Part shown: positions 8,923 to 18,305 of the stretch, piece by piece | How positions within the stretch are numbered: the stretch's first letter is position 1 | Layout of the letters: every line of letters starts with the position of its first letter | Assembly: GCF_014202575.1 (NCBI RefSeq) | Contig: NZ_JACHHB010000005.1 | Coordinates: 124,001 to 188,000 of the forward strand | Direction: 5' to 3' | Length of the DNA: 64,000 nt | From: Texcoconibacillus texcoconensis | Lineage (GTDB): Bacteria; Bacillota; Bacilli; Bacillales; Salisediminibacteriaceae | Notes under the pieces: generated by a model | Database searches by the model: none | What the model was told of the DNA's origin: nothing | The model's input: the letters and a program-made list of their open reading frames with translations, nothing else | Made by a program: the position numbers and the translations under genes

Positions 8923-10080
8923 TCATGAGGAAAAATTCATGCCGAAAATAATCATAAGAACTCCTTGAAGAGCAGCAATTCCTCCTCCTAATAAGGCACC
9001 AAATAATGTGATCATTTTCAATTCACGCCTAGAAATCGATAATACCAATGCCTCTAGACGCTCTAGTGGAAAACCGTTCACTTGATCACGAACAATCTCA
9101 TCGATGCGCAACTGTTCTATCCACCATTCTAAACGATTTTTCACAAATTCAAACAAAGAATCAATAACAACTGGTGTCCATTCTTTAAAAACACGCTCTT
9201 CATATTCTGGCATCCAGTTCATAAATGGTTGGTTCCAATGTTTTAACATCGGCACCTGTTCATATAATGTTTGTTTTAGGGTGACTTTTGCAGCATCGAT
9301 CGCTTCTGCATTCACAAGTTCGTTCACTTGGCAATTGCGAATCTCCTCATATTCTCGGTCAATCAGTTGTGTAACCAGTTCAATACTATAATCATCTTTT
9401 AATACGCGAACGATTTCTTCACGCAACCATTCAACAATCTTATCTGACGTTGCAAAACGACCAACCAACCCACCAATCGTTCCTTTCCCATCAAAAAAAC
9501 GACTCACGACCGTTTCCAGTTGCATTTTCCCTTCTGGCGACTCAATATATTCGACACCTCGTTTTAACAAATAGTTCGACCAATCTTGAAACTGTTTACG
9601 TAAATCCGCTTCCATTTCATTAGATATTAATGAAACTATCGGCTGATTCGTCCATTCATCTACAAGAATGTCGATTCGTTCTTCAATTGAGAATACATCC
9701 ATTTGTCTTTGTTTGCCTGTTTGAAATTCAGAAGAACAATGATCAGCTACCCAATCACTCGGTGTTTGTTGGCTCGTTGCCACCGTATGCCACCGTTGAC
9801 GTAACCATTGATTTGCGTCTTCTTTTAATTCATCATGCAACCAACGATTAGCGATCCCTTCTGGTGTCAATAAATGATCAACAACGAGCTTACCTAATTG
9901 TAAAGCTAATTCCTTTCGTCGTTTTGGAATCAACCCAGGTGTAAAAGGTAACCGAAAGCGCCCAAAGTAAATAGGACGAAACGGTCTAAAAAGCATTTTG
10001 ATCGCAAACACATTGGTCAATGCCCCGATCACCGCTCCAATCAATGTCATTGATAAAACAACCAAAATCATTTGTATCAT
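8923..10080 (-). CDS. yheB: YheB, DUF445 membrane protein
   Basis: 385 residues with the DUF445 layout: an N-terminal membrane segment (about residues 5-30), the conserved KMLFRPFRPIYFGRFRLPFT and GLIPKRRKELA block right after it, a long charged helical middle, and one C-terminal hairpin of hydrophobic sequence (ITLFGALLGGGIAALQGVLMI). It is probably anchored at both ends with the middle on one side of the membrane. In B. subtilis the gene neighbours the sporulation genes yheC and yheD; its role is not known. The yheCD-type genes are transcribed away from it. Confidence 0.88.
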   Translation of the reverse strand: MIQMILVVLSMTLIGAVIGALTNVFAIKMLFRPFRPIYFGRFRLPFTPGLIPKRRKELALQLGKLVVDHLLTPEGIANRWLHDELKEDANQWLRQRWHTVATSQQTPSDWVADHCSSEFQTGKQRQMDVFSIEERIDILVDEWTNQPIVSLISNEMEADLRKQFQDWSNYLLKRGVEYIESPEGKMQLETVVSRFFDGKGTIGGLVGRFATSDKIVEWLREEIVRVLKDDYSIELVTQLIDREYEEIRNCQVNELVNAEAIDAAKVTLKQTLYEQVPMLKHWNQPFMNWMPEYEERVFKEWTPVVIDSLFEFVKNRLEWWIEQLRIDEIVRDQVNGFPLERLEALVLSISRRELKMITLFGALLGGGIAALQGVLMIIFGMNFSS

Positions 10081-10154
10081 CTACCGTCACCTTCTCTACT
10101 TAATTAACATTTCACGCATCAACAATGGCCTACATAGATTAAAACATGACTCCT

Positions 10155-10183
10155 TTGACAATAAGGCGCTCATTCCTTTTATT
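10155..10183 (+). promoter_or_regulatory. candidate SigA-type promoter of the ATP-grasp operon
   Basis: TTGACA is followed after exactly 17 bases by TTTATT (four of six matches to TATAAT), 50-80 bases upstream of the first ATP-grasp gene. A CATACAAA at 10200-10207 resembles the -10 of SigE-type sporulation promoters, but I see no good matching -35. Confidence 0.4.
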
Positions 10184-10234
10184 AAGAAGGAATCACTTTC
10201 ATACAAAAAGGTCTTAAGAAAATAGGTGATCATT

Positions 10235-11620
10235 ATGGAACGGTCAATGTTCCTACACTTTGATAAAAGCGTTCCACAAAATACGGATCTTGAAACCTAT
10301 TGGCGCATTTCTCCAGCTATTAGTAAGGCATGGCACATTGAAAACGAACAAACCGTGACAATCACGATCGGTCGCTTTTCTAAAATCGTCACTTGTTTCA
10401 TTGATTCACAATTAACTGGAAATGTTGTCAGTTACCCTCCTGTTTCATTTGATCTATGTTTCAATCCAACAAAGGTTTTAAGTTGCTACTTTCATGAACA
10501 AAAACGTGTTCAGATCGGTCCTATTTTTTCTGTCATCGTCCCCTCCTTTTATGAACGTGAATTTCCTGTACAGCGTACAGCACCTTTTATAGAAGAATTA
10601 GCACAAGTAAGTATGAAAATGGGAATCGGTTTTTACGTATTTCAAACGAAAGATATTTCAACTGAATCAGTTCACGGTTTCACATGGAGCGACGAACACG
10701 GTTGGATACAAGGGACTTTTCCATTTCCGGACGTATCATATAATCGATTAACTTCGAGAAAAAGCGAACGAAAACGTCACGTACAAAAGCAGTTTCAGCT
10801 TTTAAAATCAAAGGGTACTTGTTTATTCAATGATTCTTTCATCAATAAATCGACAATCAATGAAATATTACAAAATGAAGATTGCTTAACACCATATGTC
10901 CCTGATACTCGTCCAATAAAAAATGAAGAAGACCTTTATGACATGCTATCAAAATATGATGAACTCATTTTAAAACCAATAGATGGCCATGAAGGAAAAG
11001 GGATTTTCTTAGTTCGAAAGCGGGAAAATGCGCTTCATGTCACTTATCCATCTCACTCACAATACGATAACTATACATTTTCATCAAAGCAATCTTTTTT
11101 CAAAGCTTTTTCTAACCGATTAAATTACCAATCTTATATAGCTCAACAACACCTTCATTTACAACGCCTAGACGGACGGAGTATCGATTATCGACTTCTC
11201 TGCATTAAAGATCAAACCGAGGCGTGGAATGTCGTATCAGGCGTTGCTCGTATTGCCAATTGGAATTCCATTGTATCAAATTTATCTAAAGGGGGAGAAA
11301 AGCAACGTATAAAAGATGTTTTAGATCAACTTTTTCCAGAATATGAAGCCAAGCACGCAGGACGGATGTTAATCGAACTCGCCACAGCGAGTTGCAAAAC
11401 AATTGATGCTTATACAAGAGGGACGTACGCAGAACTAGGCATCGACCTTGCCTTTGACGTAAATGGTCATCCATGGTTTATCGAGGCAAATACCAAACCT
11501 TCTAAACAATCGTTCGGTGAAACCGAAGCGACGATTCGCCCCTCTGCTCGTCACCTCGTTCAGTATGCACGTTTTTTAGCAATGTCCTCGACCTTTGCAG
11601 GACAGGAGGCGTATCAATGA
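10235..11620 (+). CDS. YheC/YheD-family spore coat-associated ATP-grasp protein 1
   Basis: About 461 residues, the length of B. subtilis YheD. The N-terminal half contains the family motif FPDVSYNRLTSRKSE; the C-terminal half is an ATP-grasp domain: ELILKPIDGHEGKGIFLV (nucleotide-binding lysine and Gly-rich loop), DYRLLCIK, and ELGIDLAFDVNGHPWFIEAN with TKP (metal-binding acid and Asn). The start is the ATG six bases after AGGTG, three codons inside the longest frame. It overlaps the next gene by ATGA. Family members sit on the spore coat; the presumed ATP-dependent ligase activity and substrate have not been established as far as I know. Confidence 0.85.
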   Translation: MERSMFLHFDKSVPQNTDLETYWRISPAISKAWHIENEQTVTITIGRFSKIVTCFIDSQLTGNVVSYPPVSFDLCFNPTKVLSCYFHEQKRVQIGPIFSVIVPSFYEREFPVQRTAPFIEELAQVSMKMGIGFYVFQTKDISTESVHGFTWSDEHGWIQGTFPFPDVSYNRLTSRKSERKRHVQKQFQLLKSKGTCLFNDSFINKSTINEILQNEDCLTPYVPDTRPIKNEEDLYDMLSKYDELILKPIDGHEGKGIFLVRKRENALHVTYPSHSQYDNYTFSSKQSFFKAFSNRLNYQSYIAQQHLHLQRLDGRSIDYRLLCIKDQTEAWNVVSGVARIANWNSIVSNLSKGGEKQRIKDVLDQLFPEYEAKHAGRMLIELATASCKTIDAYTRGTYAELGIDLAFDVNGHPWFIEANTKPSKQSFGETEATIRPSARHLVQYARFLAMSSTFAGQEAYQ

Positions 11621-12729
11621 TTTCATTAGGAATCGTCGAGTTTCAAAATGATGCCAAAAGTTCTTGGCACAAGGCTGTGGCTCAATATGGCCAACAAAAA
11701 GGTGTGCAAGTCTATCATTTTTCCCCCTTTGATATAAAAAAAGGGGGAAATACCATCTTTGGACGCGCATACGATAAACAAACAAATATGTGGGATAAAA
11801 GGACTTTTCCACTTCCACAATTTATTTACGACCGCTGTTTTTATCGACCAACCAAAGCATCTAAAATCGCATGGCAACGCGTCCAACACTTAAAAGTAAA
11901 AACCACCTTTATTGGTTACGGTTTACCAAATAAATGGCGCGTTTACAATGCACTACAAGAGGAAGATAACTTAAAGCCATTTTTACCTTATACAAAACTG
12001 GCTAGTGCAAAAACCATCCAATCAATGCTCAGACGTTTTAAAACAGTCATCGTCAAACCTGTTTATGGTTCGCAAGGAAGAGACATTTATCAACTTACCC
12101 AAAATGGCAACCACCTTACCATTCGAAATCGGAACCATGAAGAAAAACAACTGTCTACACTAGATACCCAAAACAACCAACAACTTCGTTTTCTTCACGA
12201 TGAACCTTACATCATTCAACCTTATTTACAATTAACGACAGAAGACCACCATCCATATGATTTAAGGATTCTATTACAAAAAGACGGCTTCGGACAGTGG
12301 ACAGAACTAGGAAGAGGTGTACGCTGTGCACCACATTCACAATTGACTTCTAATCTTCATACAGGTGGCGTTGTTTATGACTGGCAAAAATGGAAAGAAA
12401 TATATACAGATACAACGCAAGAGAAATTAGAATACGTGATTGAGTCATTAAACACAAAACTACTATATCAATTGGATCGTTCATTTCCACCACTTTTTGA
12501 GATTGGTATCGACATCGGCATTACTCTCCAAGGTGATGTTTACCTTCTAGAAGTAAATTCAAAACCTGGATATGAAACGATTCGTAAGATAGGTAGTGAG
12601 CAACAAAAAACGATTGCATATCAAAACCTTATTGATTACTGTCTCTTTTTAAACGACCGAAACTTGCCAAGGAAACATTCAGAAAGGGGTGATCACCCAA
12701 ATGATCCACATTCAGAAAGCGAAATCTAG
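11617..12729 (+). CDS. yheC: YheC/YheD-family ATP-grasp protein 2 (short, YheC-like)
   Basis: 370 residues, close to YheC (363 in B. subtilis). It begins at an ATG that overlaps the previous stop. Motifs: FPLPQFIYDRCFYRP (family N-terminal motif), VIVKPVYGSQGRDIYQL (ATP-grasp lysine and loop), PYDLRILLQKDG, and EIGIDIGITLQGDVYLLEVN with SKPG (metal site). It lacks about 90 N-terminal residues present in its three neighbours. The C-terminus runs past the start of the third gene by 29 bases. Probably co-expressed in the sporulating mother cell by analogy with B. subtilis. Confidence 0.85.
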   Translation: MISLGIVEFQNDAKSSWHKAVAQYGQQKGVQVYHFSPFDIKKGGNTIFGRAYDKQTNMWDKRTFPLPQFIYDRCFYRPTKASKIAWQRVQHLKVKTTFIGYGLPNKWRVYNALQEEDNLKPFLPYTKLASAKTIQSMLRRFKTVIVKPVYGSQGRDIYQLTQNGNHLTIRNRNHEEKQLSTLDTQNNQQLRFLHDEPYIIQPYLQLTTEDHHPYDLRILLQKDGFGQWTELGRGVRCAPHSQLTSNLHTGGVVYDWQKWKEIYTDTTQEKLEYVIESLNTKLLYQLDRSFPPLFEIGIDIGITLQGDVYLLEVNSKPGYETIRKIGSEQQKTIAYQNLIDYCLFLNDRNLPRKHSERGDHPNDPHSESEI

Positions 12730-14080
12730 TGAAAAAAAACAAATTTATGTTCCGAAAGAACAATTTCAAAGTTGGCAAAAAGAGCACATCCCTAAACAAT
12801 TGTCCTTCGGTAGCGAACACACACAGATCAATGTTTCACCTCATGAGGCTGAAGGAAGCTCGTGGTTCATTAGTGAGGACGTCTTAAAAAAATTGTCTTT
12901 ACCTTTTCCCGAAACCCTTCGTTTCACCAAAAGCCTTGAGCATCTATCTATTGGACCATTGGTAGGTATTTTTACTGCAGGATTTACAAACCATTCGTTA
13001 CGTCCAATCGGAGAGCGTTCTTTTTTATTTGCAAAATATTTAACAGCCGCACAAAAAGCAGGTGTGACTGCATTCGTTTTTGGCACACCTCATATTGATT
13101 GGAAACGAGGAAGAATCCAAGGGTATTTCTTTCATAAAAGCGGCTGGGAAAAAATCGAAGTCCCATTTCCTGATGTGATTTATGACCGTCTTCCTAATCG
13201 CCGGGCAGAGAAAAACGAACGTATCCAAACAGTGTGTAACAAACTGAAGAGAGAATACGCTATTCATTGGTTTAACCCTGGTTTCTTTAACAAATGGGAT
13301 ATGTATGAGCAATTATTGCACGATCCTGACACTGCCAAATATATGCCAGAAACGATCCAATACCCGAGCGATAAGGACATCGAACGACTCATGCAACGCT
13401 ACCACCACGTATACCTTAAACCCGTGAATGGCAGTCTTGGGCATGGTGTACAACAAATTATCCAACCGGCGAATGACTCATTTTACTATTGTCGTTTTCG
13501 AGACGGTAAACAAAACCGCCTGCGACGCTACTCTTCTTTAAAACGACTACTCGAACAACAAATTGGTCATGATCGCTCACACCTCATCGCCCAACAAGGG
13601 ATTGATTTACTACAACACGACCGACACGCCATCGATTTTCGTTTGCATACAAACAAAAACATTGATGGGAAATGGATCATTAGCGCAACCGCTGCAAAAA
13701 TTGCTGGATCCGGAAGCGTCACAACCCATGTCCGCAGTGGGGGTGAAGTGAAAACCACTCAAGAAATTTTAGAAACATTACAGGAGAAAAAAACATTACT
13801 TCATAAACTGAGAAAAACAGCACTTACTTTAAGTGAAGTGATCGACGACAAAGTGCGGGGACACGTTGCAGAAATCGGCTTTGATTTAGGAATCGATCGC
13901 GATTACAATGTATGGATGTTCGAAGCCAACTCCAAACCAGGACGCACCATTTTTAACCACCCTAAAATGCAACAAAGTGATTGGAAAACAAGAACTCTCC
14001 CATTTGAATATGCCGTCTACGCATTTAAACAACAAAAACAAGCGCTCCATCACGAAAATGAGCGTACGATCCTATCATGA
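12701..14080 (+). CDS. yheD: YheC/YheD-family ATP-grasp protein 3 (YheD-like)
   Basis: About 459 residues. The start is the ATG nine bases after AAAGGGGTG; a longer frame adds four residues from a GTG inside the Shine-Dalgarno. The N-terminal domain resembles YheD and contains VPFPDVIYDRLPNRRAE. The ATP-grasp part has VYLKPVNGSLGHGVQQI, AIDFRLHTNKN and EIGFDLGIDRDYNVWMFEAN with SKPG. All expected nucleotide and metal ligands are present, so it looks active. It overlaps the second gene by 29 bases and the fourth by 4 bases. Confidence 0.86.
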   Translation: MIHIQKAKSSEKKQIYVPKEQFQSWQKEHIPKQLSFGSEHTQINVSPHEAEGSSWFISEDVLKKLSLPFPETLRFTKSLEHLSIGPLVGIFTAGFTNHSLRPIGERSFLFAKYLTAAQKAGVTAFVFGTPHIDWKRGRIQGYFFHKSGWEKIEVPFPDVIYDRLPNRRAEKNERIQTVCNKLKREYAIHWFNPGFFNKWDMYEQLLHDPDTAKYMPETIQYPSDKDIERLMQRYHHVYLKPVNGSLGHGVQQIIQPANDSFYYCRFRDGKQNRLRRYSSLKRLLEQQIGHDRSHLIAQQGIDLLQHDRHAIDFRLHTNKNIDGKWIISATAAKIAGSGSVTTHVRSGGEVKTTQEILETLQEKKTLLHKLRKTALTLSEVIDDKVRGHVAEIGFDLGIDRDYNVWMFEANSKPGRTIFNHPKMQQSDWKTRTLPFEYAVYAFKQQKQALHHENERTILS

Positions 14081-15273
14081 ATATTTATTTCGATTTACAA
14101 CAATCAACATGGTTTCACTGCCATCCTGGAGCCTGTCCATTGTACATCGGAAAAAACGAAGAACTCGTACAATATCAAGAAAATAAAAGAACAGAAGATT
14201 TTTTTTCCGTCCTCCATCATCAACAACGGGTCGGTCCAATTGTGGGCATACTAGTAGGAAAATCAATACAACAAATACCTCATCACGACCAGCCTTGGTT
14301 CACAGCACTAGCAAAACATTTATCCAATAACGGAGGCATTCTCTATATGCTTCCGTTATCTCATACACTAAGTGATACGATAAAAAATGGTTGGTTGTTT
14401 TCTCCTAAAAGAAACAAGTGGTATCAAACACATTGTCCCTTACCTGATATCGTATACAATCGCTATCCATCACGGAGAGGAGAACATTCGAGTAAATTCC
14501 AAAACTTCTGTAAAGAATTAGATCAACACGACATTCCACTCTTCAACCCCTCATTTTTTGAAAAAGATGTTATTTTCAATCATTTGACGAGAAATCTGCA
14601 TTTACGCAAATATATTCCCGAAACAGTAAACATCTCTGATTTAGATCATTTCTGCTCTTTTTGTTATAAATATCAATCCATTTATTTAAAACCCGTAATC
14701 GGTTCTTTAGGAAAAGGGATTGCCCTCGTCCATCAGATGGATGACAAAAAATGGTCATTAACAACGCAAACAGACCGTTTCCATTTTCCTAATTTAAACA
14801 AACTATGGTATAAGCTGTCCCCTGCGTTGACAAAAACTCGATACATTGCCCAACCTGCGCTCACTTATAAATCAAAAGCAGGTCAACGTTATGACTTTCG
14901 CATCATCGCTCACAAATTAAACAACGCGTGGCAACGAACAGGGGTTGGCATACGACTTGCTAATAAACAGCAACTGACGACACACGTACCACGCGGAGGA
15001 GAAATCGGATCGAAGGATGAATTTGACGTATCCAAGATCGATTCGAAACTTGAAGCTTTGGTAAATATGACCGGAAAAATGATCCAACAAGTAGATTCTC
15101 GCATACAAGAATTTTCTATTGATGTACTCGTCGATGAAAAAGATCGACTATGGATTGTAGATATCAATGCAAAACCGATGTCCTTTGATGAAAAAGATAT
15201 ACAACAGTCAGTGAATAACGCCCTCGTTTCTATTTTTCAAGAGGGTTTTATCAAACAAACCGATGGTTCGTAA
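14077..15273 (+). CDS. YheC/YheD-family ATP-grasp protein 4 (divergent)
   Basis: 398 residues, coupled to the previous gene by ATGA. It keeps CPLPDIVYNRYPSRRGE, IYLKPVIGSLGKGIALV and RYDFRIIAHKL. The last metal motif reads WIVDIN-AKP where the other three copies have an E before the Asn region (EAN or EVN), so an Asp replaces the Glu, and EFSIDV replaces E(L/I)G(I/F)D. It may therefore be weaker or altered in activity. It ends inside a terminator hairpin, closing the four-gene operon. B. subtilis has only two such genes in this position. Confidence 0.82.
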   Translation: MNIYFDLQQSTWFHCHPGACPLYIGKNEELVQYQENKRTEDFFSVLHHQQRVGPIVGILVGKSIQQIPHHDQPWFTALAKHLSNNGGILYMLPLSHTLSDTIKNGWLFSPKRNKWYQTHCPLPDIVYNRYPSRRGEHSSKFQNFCKELDQHDIPLFNPSFFEKDVIFNHLTRNLHLRKYIPETVNISDLDHFCSFCYKYQSIYLKPVIGSLGKGIALVHQMDDKKWSLTTQTDRFHFPNLNKLWYKLSPALTKTRYIAQPALTYKSKAGQRYDFRIIAHKLNNAWQRTGVGIRLANKQQLTTHVPRGGEIGSKDEFDVSKIDSKLEALVNMTGKMIQQVDSRIQEFSIDVLVDEKDRLWIVDINAKPMSFDEKDIQQSVNNALVSIFQEGFIKQTDGS

Positions 15274-15302
15274 CATCCTGCTATGATCCATCGGTTTGTT
15301 TT
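15255..15302 (+). terminator. intrinsic terminator of the ATP-grasp operon
   Basis: ACAAACCGATGG and CCATCGGTTTGT form a 12-bp stem, followed by TTTTCC. The left arm is within the last codons of the fourth ATP-grasp gene. Confidence 0.7.
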
Positions 15303-15432
15303 CCGGAAGCACCTGTGGAAAATTTATGACGATATAACGTTCATACCACGATGACATTGAGATATGATACGATGAAAATATCAATGTTCACCGATCGACT
15401 AAACGAACATAATCACAAAAGGAGGAAAAACG

Positions 15433-15648
15433 ATGATTAGCCATTTCCATTACACACCTAAAATCTCCAATGAAGGAAAAAAATCGTGGTCCTTTCAATT
15501 TTTTTACCGACAAAAGAAACATCGGGGCATCTATCATTATGACGGAAAAATTGAATGGCTTTCTCCTGACAGTGAAAACCTCCAAGACAAAACAGACCTT
15601 GAATCAGCTGTACATGATTTAATGCTCTTTCATATTTACGAACATTAA
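15433..15648 (+). CDS. yheE: YheE-like small protein (DUF5342)
   Basis: 71 residues, the size of B. subtilis YheE, starting at ATG after AAAGGAGG. Features are the N-terminal MISHFHYTP, an aromatic and basic middle (KKHRGIYHYDGKIEW) and the C-terminal VHDLMLFHIYEH. Soluble, no known catalytic motif, function unknown. Its position next to yheC/D-type genes is as in B. subtilis. Confidence 0.78.
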   Translation: MISHFHYTPKISNEGKKSWSFQFFYRQKKHRGIYHYDGKIEWLSPDSENLQDKTDLESAVHDLMLFHIYEH

Positions 15649-15692
15649 AACAACTTCTTTAGAACAGGCTTAAAAAGGGGCGTTATTGACCG

Positions 15693-16628
15693 ATGTTAGA
15701 AAAATTATATGACACATATGAATTTGCAATTGTCGATCATGAAGATAAAAACATGCAAACATCGTCAATGGATGTATTGACATTGGAAGATGAATCTAAA
15801 AATAAACTGACCTTTCATAAACAAAAACTAACTGAAGAAGAAATCCGCTTACTCCGTTCGTTATATACTGTTGTCTACGAAGGAGAAACAAAAGAACAAT
15901 CTCCAGTTCTTTCTTTCTGGTATAACCTTTTATTAAAAAATAAAACAAATGAAAACAGTGATTATAAATTTGCAAATGATCGTAAGCAAAACTTTCGATT
16001 TATCCACTTCCTTCTAAAAGATACGCCGTCAGAGACGGAGTCTTTTCAGGTAGCATTAGAGAGCCTCTTCCCTGAAACGGAAACCATTATTTGGCGATCT
16101 GGGCAGGCTGGCGTCCTTATACAACGTGTGGATGAAAACGACGACGAGCCACATGATCATGTTCAACAATATGTAGATACACTTGTAAGCGATTTTTTTA
16201 TTCAACTTTGGCTATATATCGGTTCTCCATTCACGGGTGTTGAGCATGCTTATGATCGCTATCAATTTGAAAATACAGGTTTTTATTACGCACGAAAACA
16301 AACACCAAGAAAGTCTGTGTTTATCGAACAAGAAATCATTCTCCAATGGCTTTTATCTCAACTAGACGAAACAACAAAGCAAAAATTTATAGACAAGCTT
16401 CATCCAGTTGGTAATGATTACAATCTACTCCAAACCGTCAAAACATTTCTCGATTGCAATATGAACATTTCTTCTGCAGCCAAATCTTTATATATGCACC
16501 GAAATAGTTTACAATATCGCATCGACAAATTTATTGAACGCACAAATATTGATATTAAAAAGTTTCATAACGCTGCAGCCGTTTACGTCATCATGATGCT
16601 CCTTCATGATCACTCGAATAGCTTTTAA
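15693..16628 (+). CDS. PucR/CdaR-type transcriptional regulator
   Basis: 311 residues. The last 60 residues hold the PucR C-terminal HTH: LLQTVKTFLDCNMNISSAAK, then LYMHRNSLQYRIDKF, the region that binds DNA in the CdaR/PucR group. The first 240 residues have no domain I recognise and probably sense a signal. The ATG has a weak, rather distant Shine-Dalgarno (AAAGGGGCG). It lies 150 bases upstream of the sugar ABC ATPase gene in the same direction, which suggests control of, or joint regulation with, carbohydrate uptake. Confidence 0.72.
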   Translation: MLEKLYDTYEFAIVDHEDKNMQTSSMDVLTLEDESKNKLTFHKQKLTEEEIRLLRSLYTVVYEGETKEQSPVLSFWYNLLLKNKTNENSDYKFANDRKQNFRFIHFLLKDTPSETESFQVALESLFPETETIIWRSGQAGVLIQRVDENDDEPHDHVQQYVDTLVSDFFIQLWLYIGSPFTGVEHAYDRYQFENTGFYYARKQTPRKSVFIEQEIILQWLLSQLDETTKQKFIDKLHPVGNDYNLLQTVKTFLDCNMNISSAAKSLYMHRNSLQYRIDKFIERTNIDIKKFHNAAAVYVIMMLLHDHSNSF

Positions 16629-16640
16629 AACACCTTTCAA

Positions 16641-16654
16641 TGAAAACGATTGCA
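16641..16654 (+). promoter_or_regulatory. cre-like CcpA site
   Basis: TGAAAACGATTGCA matches the cre consensus TGWAANCGNTNWCA at all but one position. It lies just after the regulator stop and about 125 bases before the ABC ATPase start. This suggests carbon catabolite control of the ATPase gene. Confidence 0.5.
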
Positions 16655-16779
16655 ATTTGCACAATACGTTCGCACGGATTTTTGTGCACAATGACACTAG
16701 TATACACCTCAATTACACGCTACACTAAATCTAGTTGAAAACGGATACATTCCGTTACGAAATTCGAGGAGGGAATACA

Positions 16780-17871
16780 ATGGCTGAGATTTCTTTTAAC
16801 CATATTGACAAAATTTTTGATGGTAATGTGAAAGCGGTATCTGATTTCGATTTGCAGATTAATGATAAAGAGTTTATCGTTTTTGTTGGTCCTTCAGGTT
16901 GTGGTAAATCAACTACACTAAGAATGGTAGCAGGTTTAGAGGAGATCACAAACGGTGATTTATACATTGATAGTAATCGTGTTAACGATGTTGCACCAAA
17001 GGATCGCGATATCGCGATGGTATTCCAGAACTATGCCCTCTATCCACATATGAACGTTTACGATAATATGGCATTCGGCCTAAAATTACGTAAATTTGAT
17101 AAAAATGATATTGAAGAACGTGTAAATAATGCGGCAAATATCCTTGGGTTAAATGAATTACTAGACCGTAAACCGAAAGCGTTGTCTGGTGGTCAACGTC
17201 AACGTGTTGCACTCGGTCGTGCGATTGTTCGTAATCCTAAAGTATTCTTAATGGACGAACCATTGTCGAACTTAGATGCGAAATTGCGTGTACAAATGCG
17301 TGCAGAAATTTCAAAATTACACCAACGTCTACAAACGACAACGATTTACGTTACCCACGACCAAACCGAAGCCATGACAATGGCAACACGAATTGTCATT
17401 ATGAAAGACGGTTTAATTCAACAAGTAGGTAAACCAAAAGAGGTTTATGACTACCCGGAAAATATGTTTGTTGGTGGCTTTATTGGTTCACCTGCAATGA
17501 ACTTCTTAGAAGGAAAACTTTCCGATGGTAAGTTTTATATTGGGGACATGGCGCTTACTGTTCCAGAAGGAAAACTGAAATCACTTGAACAATATAATAA
17601 CAAAGAACTTGTACTCGGAATTCGTCCTGAAGACATCCATGATGAACCTGTATTTATCGAATCAACTCCTGACACTAGCTTAGAAGCACTCATTGACGTT
17701 GCTGAATTAATGGGAGCTGAATCGATCTTATACTCTAAAATTGGCGAACAAGACTTTGTCGCCCGGGTTGATTCTCGTGCAGATGTATCAGGTGGACAAA
17801 ACATTAAGTTAGCATTAGATATGAACAAAGTACACTTCTTTGACCCAGATACTGAGCTGAGAATTCGTTAA
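16780..17871 (+). CDS. msmX: multiple-sugar ABC transporter ATP-binding protein, MsmX/UgpC type
   Basis: About 363 residues. Walker A GPSGCGKSTTLRMVAGLEE, Q-loop FQNYALYPHM, signature LSGGQRQRVALGRAIVRNP, Walker B VFLMDEPLSNLDAKLR and the switch in YVTHDQTEAMT are complete. The C-terminal 120 residues form the MOI/TOBE regulatory domain (LGIRPEDIHDE). The start is the ATG after GAGGAGGG, 15 codons inside the longest frame. No permease or binding protein is adjacent, as with MsmX of B. subtilis, which energises several sugar importers. A cre-like site upstream and a strong terminator downstream make it a separate unit. Confidence 0.88.
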   Translation: MAEISFNHIDKIFDGNVKAVSDFDLQINDKEFIVFVGPSGCGKSTTLRMVAGLEEITNGDLYIDSNRVNDVAPKDRDIAMVFQNYALYPHMNVYDNMAFGLKLRKFDKNDIEERVNNAANILGLNELLDRKPKALSGGQRQRVALGRAIVRNPKVFLMDEPLSNLDAKLRVQMRAEISKLHQRLQTTTIYVTHDQTEAMTMATRIVIMKDGLIQQVGKPKEVYDYPENMFVGGFIGSPAMNFLEGKLSDGKFYIGDMALTVPEGKLKSLEQYNNKELVLGIRPEDIHDEPVFIESTPDTSLEALIDVAELMGAESILYSKIGEQDFVARVDSRADVSGGQNIKLALDMNKVHFFDPDTELRIR

Positions 17872-17898
17872 TTAAACTTAACCTTAAAAGTGTTTTAC

Positions 17899-17946
17899 GG
17901 AGCTGACTTTTTTCAAAGATCCCCCTTTGAGTCAGCTCCTTTTTTA
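17899..17946 (+). terminator. strong intrinsic terminator after msmX-type gene
   Basis: GGAGCTGAC and GTCAGCTCC form a perfect 9-bp stem extended by an inner TCAAAG/CTTTGA pair, followed by TTTTTT. Confidence 0.85.
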
Positions 17947-17958
17947 TGTTTTTCTTTT

Positions 17959-18240
17959 TCACATATCATGCTGGTCATCATAGTTCAAAGCTTGTTCTGG
18001 CCACTCCTCTACAAGAACAATGCCTTCCCAGTTACATTCAGGACAAATCGTTGCATGGGGGCATCGATGATTTTGTTCATCATCTGGAATACCATCAGCT
18101 AGCTTCACTGTATCCACTTCTTCATAGGCACTATAATCATCTAATCGATCGAGTTCTTTTCCTTGATCTTTAAGCGGACTTTTACAAGTCGGACATTGGA
18201 CACTCACTTCCGTCAACCCGTTGCAAACCGGACATAACAA
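17959..18240 (-). CDS. small zinc-ribbon protein of unknown function
   Basis: 93 residues with eight cysteines in CxxC pairs: CPVC (3-6) and CPTC (16-19) at the N-terminus, then a C-terminal CPHATICPECNWEG. This looks like two zinc sites separated by an acidic linker (LDRLDDYSAYEEVD). Start ATG after GAGGAGGAAGAGGG. I do not recognise a named family. It is convergent with the msmX-type gene and upstream of nothing obvious on its own strand apart from the SASP gene's terminator. Confidence 0.65.
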   Translation of the reverse strand: MLCPVCNGLTEVSVQCPTCKSPLKDQGKELDRLDDYSAYEEVDTVKLADGIPDDEQNHRCPHATICPECNWEGIVLVEEWPEQALNYDDQHDM

Positions 18241-18305
18241 ACCCTCTTCCTCCTCTTTAGGTTAAATGAAATTCACCACCATATTTACCCAAAGTAATCG
18301 ATAAA

